A stretch of DNA of 64,000 bases from Kribbella voronezhensis. Its GTDB lineage: Bacteria; Actinomycetota; Actinomycetes; Propionibacteriales; Kribbellaceae. The notes beneath the pieces were generated by a model. The model saw only the letters and a program-made list of their open reading frames with translations. It did not search any database and had not been told where the DNA came from. The stretch lies in the NCBI RefSeq assembly GCF_004365175.1, contig NZ_SOCE01000001.1, positions 3,479,403 to 3,543,402 of the forward strand, written 5' to 3'. Numbering within the stretch: the first letter of the stretch is position 1; every line of letters begins with the position of its first letter. Shown here one piece after another: positions 40,962 to 47,956 of this stretch. The position numbers and the translations under genes were made by a program.

Positions 40962-41833
40962 CCGGCAGCGGAGATCTTGGCGAGCTTGGCCGGGCTCATC
41001 ACCCAGAGCAGACGGTCGATGCCGGCTTCGGTAGCGGTGATGGAGAGGAAGACGAGGGGCGTGCCGTCCCGGTACACCAGCGCGGCCGGGCGGCCGTTCG
41101 CCTCGATCCAGCTGACGGTGGTGTCCGGCCAGAAGCGCGGGGCGAAGGCCTTGAGGTACGCCGCCACCCGAGTCCGGCCGAGGACCGGGAACTTGCTGGC
41201 CCGGACCACGCCGCCACCGTCGGAGTAGCTGATCACATCCTCGGCGAGCAGCTCCTCCAGGACGGCCAGGTCGCCCTTGCGGGCGGCCGCGAGGAACGCC
41301 TCCAACAGCCGTCGGTGCTGGCCCTTGCCGACCGGGTCACGTCGCTCGGTCGCCAGCCGCTTGCTGCTGCGGCTGACCAGTTGCCGCACGTTCGCCTCGG
41401 ACAACTGGAGTATTTCCGCGATCTCGTCGTACGGGTAGGCGAAGGCCTCGCGCAGGACGTACGCGGCTCGCTGGGTCGGGGAGAGCTTCTCCAGCAGGTG
41501 GAGCAGGGCCAGCTCGAGCGCGTCGTCGCGCTCGGCGCCGAGGGCCGGGTCGTTGGCGGTGTCGACCGGCTCGGGCAGCCACGGGCCGACGTACGCCTCG
41601 CGCCGGACGCGTGCGGACTGGGCCGCGTTGATCGCGAGTCGCGTGGTCGTGGTGGCGAGGAAGGCCGCGGGGTCGACCACCTTGGACCGGTCGTAGGCCT
41701 GCCAGCGGATCCAGGCTTCCTGCACGATGTCTTCGGCCTCGACGGCGCTGCCGAGCATCCGGTACGCGATCCCGAACAAGCGCGGCCGTACGCCGGCGAA
41801 GACCGCCGCCGCCTCGTCCAGATCGCTGGTCAC
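40958..41833 (-). CDS. ECF41-type RNA polymerase sigma factor (SigJ-like)
   Basis: 291 aa. Region 2 (RPRLFGIAYRMLGSAVEAED, IVQEAWIRWQ) and region 4 (LSPTQRAAYVLREAFAYPYD, EIAEILQLSEANVRQLVSRS) are followed by a SnoaL/NTF2-like C-terminal domain (about 180-291) with YSDGGGVVRAS and ANGRPAALVYR, the hallmark motifs of ECF41. That domain modulates activity in place of a separate anti-sigma. Its GTG overlaps the stop of the ceramidase-like gene (GTGA), so it is the last gene of the sugar operon, an odd position for this group, which usually pairs with a carboxymuconolactone decarboxylase or oxidoreductase. Confidence 0.88.
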   Translation of the reverse strand: MTSDLDEAAAVFAGVRPRLFGIAYRMLGSAVEAEDIVQEAWIRWQAYDRSKVVDPAAFLATTTTRLAINAAQSARVRREAYVGPWLPEPVDTANDPALGAERDDALELALLHLLEKLSPTQRAAYVLREAFAYPYDEIAEILQLSEANVRQLVSRSSKRLATERRDPVGKGQHRRLLEAFLAAARKGDLAVLEELLAEDVISYSDGGGVVRASKFPVLGRTRVAAYLKAFAPRFWPDTTVSWIEANGRPAALVYRDGTPLVFLSITATEAGIDRLLWVMSPAKLAKISAAG

Positions 41834-43092
41834 CGCTCCATCGTACGAAGCAGCGCACTCGCGGCCGTCAGCAACTCCTCGGTGGTCGGCTGGTCGAAGT
41901 AGGTGATCAGCGCCTCGTAAGCACCGGCCGCCACGGCGTCGGCGTCCACCACGTAGCCGAAGTACCCGTCGGCGTACCCGATGACCCTGGTGACCGGATA
42001 CTCACTGGCTGCCTGCAGGCGGAGACCGTGCCGGGCGAAGAGCTCCACCGGAAGGTTGACCCAGGCGACATCTCCGAGGGTGACCACGCTGAGCTGCAGG
42101 TCGAGCTTCGCGGGCAACGCGGCCGCGGCCATCAACGCCTGGCCGCGCGCGCCGTCCAGCCGGGTCTGGGCGATCCGGGCGGCCGGATTGTCCAGCCCGG
42201 CACCGAGGCCGACTTCGGCGGCCGCCACGATCGCAGCGGTTTCGGCGGCCGTCGGCAGATCGCGAACCTTGAGCCGGGCCGTCGTACGCCGGATGACCGG
42301 GGCCACGGAAGGCAACTCGAGGCCGGGGGTGGCGAGGGCTTCACCAACCTGCGCAGCAAGCAGCCCCCCGAGCCGCTCGACCTCGGCCGCTCCGCGACCC
42401 TGCCGTGTGAAACGGGGGCTGACATCACCCGCCGCTCCTTGCAGATAGCCCACCACCACGTCGCCGGCGCCGGCCAGCGCCCGCCGGGCAGCGCCCGGCC
42501 AGTCGGCGGACCACAGCAGGTTGTCCGGTCCGTAGGTGGTCGGGTGGCACGCGAAGTCCAGCAGGACCGCGGCGAGCGAGCCGTCGAGCGAGTGCAAGGA
42601 CAGTACGCCGGCTGTGTTGTCGTGCGGACCGTCGCGTCTGTGCCGGTTCGTGCCGACACCGCTCACCGAAGTCGACCGCCAGAAGGCGCGGACCGGCGAG
42701 CGGGTCAGCGGAGCGGCCGCGACCGCCGCGATCAACGACTCGTACAGCTCGGGCTCACGCGCCGCCGGGATGACCGGATGGATCTGGCCGGTCCAGCCGG
42801 ACGGCCCCGAGTGCGTGTGCGAGGCACAGACGACCACGCACGAAGGCGGGATGCCTGCTGCCGAAGCGGCAGCCGCGGACAACTCGGCGACCAGTTCCGT
42901 ACCGGCGGCGACCGCATCGAGGCTCAGCCAGAGCACACCGGGCGAGTCCACGCTGCTGAGCCAGATGAGCGTCGCGCGCAGCGGGTCGGCCGTCCCGATC
43001 GCCGGCTGGGTGCGGGCGGCGTACCCGTCGAGGCGATGGCCCGGCGGCGGGGTCACGTCCAGCGAGGCGGCCGCGAGCAGCAGTGCGCTCAC
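41830..43092 (-). CDS. Neutral/alkaline ceramidase-fold hydrolase
   Basis: 420 aa from GTG 43092, which overlaps the permease stop (GTGA). The N-terminal domain of neutral ceramidases is recognisable: LDVTPPPGHRLDGYAAR, ASHTHSGPSGW with two zinc-ligand His, DFACHPTTYGPDNLLWSADW and GYLQGAAGDVSPR. No signal peptide, so a cytoplasmic enzyme, unlike secreted ceramidases; the C-terminal Ig-like domain of those is also absent. Bacterial homologues without it are often annotated as hypothetical and found with sugar transporters. Likely an amidase or deacetylase-like step on the imported substrate. Confidence 0.78.
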   Translation of the reverse strand: MSALLLAAASLDVTPPPGHRLDGYAARTQPAIGTADPLRATLIWLSSVDSPGVLWLSLDAVAAGTELVAELSAAAASAAGIPPSCVVVCASHTHSGPSGWTGQIHPVIPAAREPELYESLIAAVAAAPLTRSPVRAFWRSTSVSGVGTNRHRRDGPHDNTAGVLSLHSLDGSLAAVLLDFACHPTTYGPDNLLWSADWPGAARRALAGAGDVVVGYLQGAAGDVSPRFTRQGRGAAEVERLGGLLAAQVGEALATPGLELPSVAPVIRRTTARLKVRDLPTAAETAAIVAAAEVGLGAGLDNPAARIAQTRLDGARGQALMAAAALPAKLDLQLSVVTLGDVAWVNLPVELFARHGLRLQAASEYPVTRVIGYADGYFGYVVDADAVAAGAYEALITYFDQPTTEELLTAASALLRTMER

Positions 43093-43994
43093 TTCAACGC
43101 TCCGGCCGTCATGCCGGTACTGATCTGCTTGTGGAAGACCAGGTAGACGGCGAGCACCGGCAGGATCGAGATCGTCAGGCCGGCGAACAGGCCCGAGAAG
43201 TCGCTGTGGTAGCCCTGCGTCACCGCGATGTTCGCCAGTCCCTGGGTCACGAGATACCTCTGCTCGTCGGTGTTCAGTACCAGCGGCAGCAGGTACTCGT
43301 TCCACATCCCCAGGAACTGGAAGATCCCGATGCTCACCAGCCCCGGCCGGGCCAGCGGCAGCATGATCCTGAACAGCACACCCCAATGAGAGCACCCGTC
43401 GACGAGTGCCGCCTCCGCAAGCTCTTTCGACTGGGTCCGGAAGAAGGCGGTCAGGAAGAACACCGAGAACGACATGCCGTGCGTGGCGTAGACCAGGATC
43501 AGCCCGAGGTAGGTGTTCAGCAGCCCCAGGTTCTGGACGACGAAGAACAGCGGCACCAGCGCGAGGAACCCGGGAAACACCATGCCGCCGACGAACACGT
43601 AGTACAGGATGCGGTTGCCGGGGAACTCGAATCGGGCCAGCACGTAGGCGACGGCGGAGGACAGGATCAGCGTCAGCACGACTCCGCAGCAGACCACCAC
43701 GACGCTGTTGAGGAAGTACGTGCCGATGTGCGACTCGTTCCAGGCGCGCTCGAAGTTGTCCCAGTGCCAGACCGCGGGCAGTCCCCACGGGCTCTTGAAG
43801 ATCTCCGGATCGGACTTGAAGGAGCTGACCAGCGCCCAGAGCAGCGGGAACACCACCATCACGCCCCAGATCAGCACGAACCCCTGACTGGTGCCGCCGA
43901 GCAGTACCGAGCCGACGGTACGGCGTACGCGCGGCTCGGGCGCCGGTTCGGGTGTGGCCGGTCGCAGCCGGGCCCGATCGATCAGTGTGGCCAC
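43089..43994 (-). CDS. Carbohydrate ABC transporter permease (NgcG/MalG-like)
   Basis: 301 aa with six membrane helices and the EAA loop for ATPase contact (EAALVDGCSHWGVLFRIMLP, about 205-225). The first helix segment (FVLIWGVMVVFPLLWALVSS) and ending IFQFLGMWNEYLLPLVL are typical of the MalG branch. It forms the channel with the next permease upstream (10-bp gap). The SBP identity points to N-acetylglucosamine or chitobiose-like cargo. The ATPase is not encoded here; a shared MsiK-type ATPase elsewhere is expected. Confidence 0.88.
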   Translation of the reverse strand: MATLIDRARLRPATPEPAPEPRVRRTVGSVLLGGTSQGFVLIWGVMVVFPLLWALVSSFKSDPEIFKSPWGLPAVWHWDNFERAWNESHIGTYFLNSVVVVCCGVVLTLILSSAVAYVLARFEFPGNRILYYVFVGGMVFPGFLALVPLFFVVQNLGLLNTYLGLILVYATHGMSFSVFFLTAFFRTQSKELAEAALVDGCSHWGVLFRIMLPLARPGLVSIGIFQFLGMWNEYLLPLVLNTDEQRYLVTQGLANIAVTQGYHSDFSGLFAGLTISILPVLAVYLVFHKQISTGMTAGALK

Positions 43995-44004
43995 TCGTTC
44001 CCCC

Positions 44005-44895
44005 TCAGTACTCGACCCGCTCGCGGCGGGTGAGCCGGAACGTCAGCAGGGTGAGAATCAGGTTGATCGCGAACAGGGCGACACCGATCGCGGCGGCGTA
44101 GCCGAAGTTCCCGTAGGTGAAGGCGTTCGTGTACATGTAGAGCGAGATCACCTGGGTCGCGTCGTCAGGCCCGCCCGGTCCGACCGACAGCACCTGGACC
44201 AGGGCGAACATGTCCAGCGCACCGATCACCAGGTACGCGATCGCGACCTGCACGCTGCCCCAGATCAGCGGCAACGTGAGCCGCCAGAAGGACTGCCAGG
44301 GTCCGGCGCCGTCCAGCAACGCCGCTTCGTACAGGTCTTTCGGGATCGCGCTCATCGCGGCGGTGAAGAGCACCACGTAGAAGCCGACCCCGCCCCACAC
44401 GACGACCGCCATGATCGACCCGAGGGCGGTCTTGCCGTCGCCGAGCCAGATCTGTCGCAGGTCGCCCAGGCCGACGGCCTGCAGGAACCCGTTCAGCAGG
44501 CCGTTGCGTGGTTCGAAGACGAACTGCCAGAGCACCCCGACGACCGCGATCGACAGCACGCTGGGGAAGAAGTAGACGACCTTGTAGATCCTCGACCCCG
44601 GTACGCCGCCTTGGTAGTTCAGCATCGCCGAGAAGAACAGCGACAGCGACACGATCACCAACGGGATGCTGACCAGCAGGAACACGTTGTGCCGCAGCGC
44701 GGTCCAGAACACCGGGTCGTGGAACAGCTTCACGAAGTTGTCGAAGCCGATGAAATGGGACTCGGCCGTCATTCCCTGCCAGTCGGTCAGCGCGATCGAG
44801 AACGCCTGCAGGTAAGGGGAGATGACGAAGACCGCGTACAGGCCGACGGGAACCAGCAGCAGGCTGAGGACGAACCTGTACTTGCCGTGGTGCAT
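44005..44895 (-). CDS. Carbohydrate ABC transporter permease (NgcF/MalF-like)
   Basis: 296 aa, six helices, starting MHHGKYRFVLSLLLVPVGLY. The EAA loop EAALLDGAGPWQSFWRLTLP (about 187-206) and the periplasmic-side GFDNFVKLFHDPVFWTALRH are standard. It pairs with the downstream MalG-type permease; the start is 1 bp from the stop of the SBP gene. Membrane channel subunit of an NgcEFG-type importer. Confidence 0.88.
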   Translation of the reverse strand: MHHGKYRFVLSLLLVPVGLYAVFVISPYLQAFSIALTDWQGMTAESHFIGFDNFVKLFHDPVFWTALRHNVFLLVSIPLVIVSLSLFFSAMLNYQGGVPGSRIYKVVYFFPSVLSIAVVGVLWQFVFEPRNGLLNGFLQAVGLGDLRQIWLGDGKTALGSIMAVVVWGGVGFYVVLFTAAMSAIPKDLYEAALLDGAGPWQSFWRLTLPLIWGSVQVAIAYLVIGALDMFALVQVLSVGPGGPDDATQVISLYMYTNAFTYGNFGYAAAIGVALFAINLILTLLTFRLTRRERVEY

Positions 44896-44896
44896 G

Positions 44897-46273
44897 TCAG
44901 GCGTGGAACTTCTTGATCGACGGGTCCTTGGCCGTCTCGTCGGCGAACTTCTGCATCCGCTTGCTCCACTCGTCCGGGGTGACCTCGCGGTTCATCAGCG
45001 CGGCCATCGCCTTGTCGGAGTTGTCGAGCAGCTTCTTGTACCAAAGGCGGAACGACCAGTCGAGGAAGATGTTCGTGCCGGCCTCGTCGATCACCTTCTG
45101 CATCGACTTGTTCGCCGACGACAGTGCGACGCCGTCCGAGGCGCCCTTGACCACGCTGAGCGACTTGGTCAGCTCGGTGAAGTTGCGCATGCACTTCTTC
45201 GACGTGATGATCCGCAGCAGTTCGATGCCGCCCTGCGGGTTCTTCGCCTGGGCCGGCACGATCAGCGCACCGCCGGGTCCGCCGGTGACGGTCTCGAAGG
45301 GAGCCTTGTCGGCCGACGACAAGCCGGGCACCGGGACCATCGTCATCCCCAGGTCCTTCGGTGCGATCGCGCCGAGTTCGTTCTCCAGCCAGCCACCGCA
45401 CGGGATGAACACGGCCTTGCTCTGCGCCCAGTAGGTTTGCGACTGCGTGTGCGACAGGGCCTGCGAGCCTTCCAGCAGGTAGCCCTTGCTCGCCAGTTCC
45501 TGGTAGCCCTCAGCCGCCGCGATCAGCGCCGGGTCACGCCAGGCGTTCGGCTCCAGGTTGTCGATCTTCTTCTTGAGATCCGGCCCGGCCGCCTTGTACG
45601 CCGTCATCAGCATCGGGCTGGTCAGATAGCCCGGGAACTTGCCCTGGTAGGTCCAGGGCGCGATGCCGGCCTTCTTGATCTCCGCGCACAGGGCGAGCAT
45701 CTCGTCCCAGTGCTTGGGGTAGGTCCAGCCGTGCTTGTCCATCAGCGGCTGGCTGTACCAAATCCCGGCCACCCCGAAGACGTAGGGCATCTCGTACTTC
45801 ACGCCGTCGTACCGGCCGGCCTCCGCGACGCCTGGCAGCAGGGTGTCCTTCACCTTCAGGCCGGGCTGGTCGTAGGCGTCCATGTCGAGCAGCGCACCGA
45901 TGTCCATCAACTGCTTCTGGGAGGCGAGCGCGGCCGCGTCCAGGCCGACGTTCTCGATCAGGTCCGGCGGGTCGCCCTGGATGAACCGCGGCTGCAACTG
46001 CTGCTGCAGCTTCTGGCCGCTGGTGAGCTTCACGTCCGCCTTCGGGAACTCCTGGCGGTACAGGTCGAGCGGCAGCTGGGTCCAGGCCTTGCCGTAGCCG
46101 CCGTCGAAGTTGAAGAACTCCAGCGCCTTCGCACCGTCCACCTTGCTGCCGGCCTGCGCGGCCGGGGCAGCCTTGCTCGCCGGCTTGGCACACGACGCCA
46201 GCGCGCCCGCGGCGGGGACCGCCAGCGCGAGGCGGAGGAGGGTGCGGCGCTCGACCTTGCCGTCTGTACTCAT
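44897..46273 (-). CDS. NgcE-like extracellular sugar-binding lipoprotein
   Basis: 458 aa. A Tat-type lipoprotein signal (ERRTLLRLALAVPAAGALAS then C) places Cys28 as the lipid anchor. The mature part reads like NgcE, the GlcNAc/diacetylchitobiose-binding protein of streptomycetes: FNFDGGYGKAW, LQPRFIQGDPPDLIENVG, YDGVKYEMPYVFGVAGIWYS, CAEIKKAGIAPWTYQGKFPG and FIPCGGWLENELGA. The resemblance is from memory and needs alignment. It precedes its two permease genes; a dre-like site lies 86 bp upstream. Confidence 0.85.
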   Translation of the reverse strand: MSTDGKVERRTLLRLALAVPAAGALASCAKPASKAAPAAQAGSKVDGAKALEFFNFDGGYGKAWTQLPLDLYRQEFPKADVKLTSGQKLQQQLQPRFIQGDPPDLIENVGLDAAALASQKQLMDIGALLDMDAYDQPGLKVKDTLLPGVAEAGRYDGVKYEMPYVFGVAGIWYSQPLMDKHGWTYPKHWDEMLALCAEIKKAGIAPWTYQGKFPGYLTSPMLMTAYKAAGPDLKKKIDNLEPNAWRDPALIAAAEGYQELASKGYLLEGSQALSHTQSQTYWAQSKAVFIPCGGWLENELGAIAPKDLGMTMVPVPGLSSADKAPFETVTGGPGGALIVPAQAKNPQGGIELLRIITSKKCMRNFTELTKSLSVVKGASDGVALSSANKSMQKVIDEAGTNIFLDWSFRLWYKKLLDNSDKAMAALMNREVTPDEWSKRMQKFADETAKDPSIKKFHA

Positions 46274-46358
46274 CTTTCGCGTCCTATCTCAGGGGGAGTT
46301 GCGCCATGGTCGCGCCGCGTGCCGTGGGAGCGGAAGAGGATTCGACCGGGTTCGAGAA

Positions 46359-46374
46359 GATGGACTAGACCACT
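46359..46374. promoter_or_regulatory. DasR (dre)-like site upstream of the ngcE-like gene
   Basis: GATGGACTAGACCACT matches the streptomycete dre consensus AGTGGTCTAGACCACT at 13 of 16 positions, including the whole right half. It lies in the 109-bp gap between nanE and the SBP gene, 86 bp upstream of the SBP start. In Streptomyces such sites let DasR repress GlcNAc uptake genes. Confidence 0.6.
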
Positions 46375-46382
46375 TGTTTGGG

Positions 46383-47075
46383 CTAGCGGCGGGGAATCGC
46401 GCCGACCAGCCGGGCGGTGATGTCCATCGGATTCGTGATCGCGTAGCCCACCACGACGGCGTACGCACCGGCTTCGCACACGGCGCGGACGTCTTCCGGC
46501 GTACGGATCCGGCCTTCGGCAACGACCGGGCAGTCCAGCTTGGCCGCGAGTTGGCGGACCAGCTCGACGTCTGGTCCGCCCGGGGTCCGGCCATTGGTAT
46601 ACCCCGACAAGGTGGTGGCGACCAGTTCGGCCCCCGCCTCCCGGGCGGCGAGACCGGCCTCGAGGCTGTCCACGTCGGCCAGTACCGGTACGCCGAGTTC
46701 GCGGTGGATCCGGTCGATCTGGTTCGCCAGCTCGGCGCCGTCCGGCCGCGGGCGCAAGGTGCCGTCCAGCGCGATCAGGTCGGCACCGGCCTCGACGATG
46801 CCCACGGCCGACTCGAACGTCGGGGTGATGAAGACGCCGCCGGGATCGCCGAGCTTGTTCAGGCCGATGATCGGCAGCCGGGTGACCGCCCTGATCGCGG
46901 CGACGTCGGCAGCTCCGTTCGCCCGGATCGCGGCCGCCCCGCCGGCTTCGGCGGCCCTGGCCATCAGCGCCATCGGTTCGGGCGAGTGGAACGGGTTGCC
47001 AGGACCGGCCTGACAGGAGACCACCAGCGAGCCGGGCCGAAGAAGATCAGAAGTGATCATGGGTTCCTGTTTCAT
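46383..47075 (-). CDS. nanE: N-acetylmannosamine-6-phosphate 2-epimerase
   Basis: 230 aa TIM-barrel with the NanE motifs in order: VVSCQAGPGNPFH, AAAIRANGAADV, PIIGLNKLG, VFITPTFESA, LIALDGTLRPRPDG, LVATTLSGYTNGRTP, CPVVAEGRIRTPEDV and VVVGYAITNP. It converts ManNAc-6-P to GlcNAc-6-P, feeding NagA/NagB. The start at 47075 overlaps the kinase stop (ATGA); an inner ATG at 47060 has a somewhat better ribosome-binding site. No sialic-acid lyase (nanA) is in the window, so ManNAc-6-P probably comes from the adjacent kinase. Confidence 0.92.
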   Translation of the reverse strand: MKQEPMITSDLLRPGSLVVSCQAGPGNPFHSPEPMALMARAAEAGGAAAIRANGAADVAAIRAVTRLPIIGLNKLGDPGGVFITPTFESAVGIVEAGADLIALDGTLRPRPDGAELANQIDRIHRELGVPVLADVDSLEAGLAAREAGAELVATTLSGYTNGRTPGGPDVELVRQLAAKLDCPVVAEGRIRTPEDVRAVCEAGAYAVVVGYAITNPMDITARLVGAIPRR

Positions 47076-47956
47076 GAGCGGTAGGTGACGATCAGGCCGG
47101 CGTACGGACCGGGTGGACCGGTCGCCAGCCGTTCCGCGCCGTCGAGGCAGCTCCCGGCCGCGGCCACCAGGTCGGCCCGCGGTGGCAGGGCGTCTCGCAG
47201 CGGCCCGAGCAGTTGCTCACCGCTGCCGCGGAACAGCCCGCCGATACAAGCCACCGGGACCTGACCGGTCCCTGCCGTGAGCCGGACTCCCGTCGCGATC
47301 GTCTCGGCGACGTCACCAGCAGCCCGTACGACGATGTCGCGCGCCACCGCATCTCCCTCGGCCGCACACCGCAGTACGGCGGGCGCGAAGCGGGCCACGT
47401 CGTCGACGAGGGTCGGCGACGGGTAGAGACTCACCGGATCGAGCGACGTCTCGGCCAGCAGCGTCTCCGGCCCGCGGCCGTCCCGGGCCCGCTGTACTGC
47501 GACCAGCCCCGCCCGGCCGATCGCGAAGGCGCTCCCGGCATCACCGAAGAGATACCCGTGGCCGTCGATCTTGTGCCACGAACCGTCCCGATCGACCGCG
47601 AGACAGACCAATCCGGTGCCTGCGGCAACGACTACGCCGTACCCGCCGGGGAGTGCGCCGGCGTGCGCCGTCACCATGTCCTGGGTGAGCCGGACTTCCT
47701 TGGCCGCAAGAGCTTTCGCGATCCCCGCGGCCAACAGGCGTGCCGCCGGCGGATCCGGCGGGAAGCCGGTCAAGCCGAGGGCGACGACTTCGGCCGGCTC
47801 GGTCACGCCCGCATCGTCCGCCGCCGTCCTGATGGCGTCGAGCATGCCCTGCACGCTGCTGGAATGCGTGTAGCCGGGTCCTGTGCCGGTCCGGCCGTCG
47901 TCGACCACTCGAAGTCTGAGTGCTGACTGACCCCCGTCGACCGCCAGCCGGATCAT
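47072..47956 (-). CDS. N-acetylhexosamine kinase-like protein (BadF/BadG/BcrA/BcrD ATPase family)
   Basis: 294 aa from ATG 47956, overlapping the stop of the upstream gene (ATGA). The ASKHA fold shows phosphate-1 motif MIRLAVDGGQSALRL, connect-1-like ALGLTGFP, VRLTQDMVTAHAGAL, phosphate-2 VVVAAGTGLVCLAV, GHGYLFGDAGSAFAIGRAGL and adenosine motif CIGGLFRGSGEQLLG. This is the GlcNAc-kinase type (NagK of mammals). Next to nanE it most likely phosphorylates ManNAc or GlcNAc after import. Confidence 0.87.
   Translation of the reverse strand: MIRLAVDGGQSALRLRVVDDGRTGTGPGYTHSSSVQGMLDAIRTAADDAGVTEPAEVVALGLTGFPPDPPAARLLAAGIAKALAAKEVRLTQDMVTAHAGALPGGYGVVVAAGTGLVCLAVDRDGSWHKIDGHGYLFGDAGSAFAIGRAGLVAVQRARDGRGPETLLAETSLDPVSLYPSPTLVDDVARFAPAVLRCAAEGDAVARDIVVRAAGDVAETIATGVRLTAGTGQVPVACIGGLFRGSGEQLLGPLRDALPPRADLVAAAGSCLDGAERLATGPPGPYAGLIVTYRS

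Noticed and set aside
41830..43788. 652-aa frame for the ceramidase-like gene
   Set aside because: The first ~230 codons overlap the permease gene in another frame and look non-coding; the GTG at 43092 in a GTGA overlap is the natural start.
46383..47956. Sialic-acid catabolic cluster
   Set aside because: nanE and a kinase are present, but there is no NanA lyase, sialidase or sialic-acid transporter; the SBP looks like NgcE, so an N-acetylhexosamine source is more likely.
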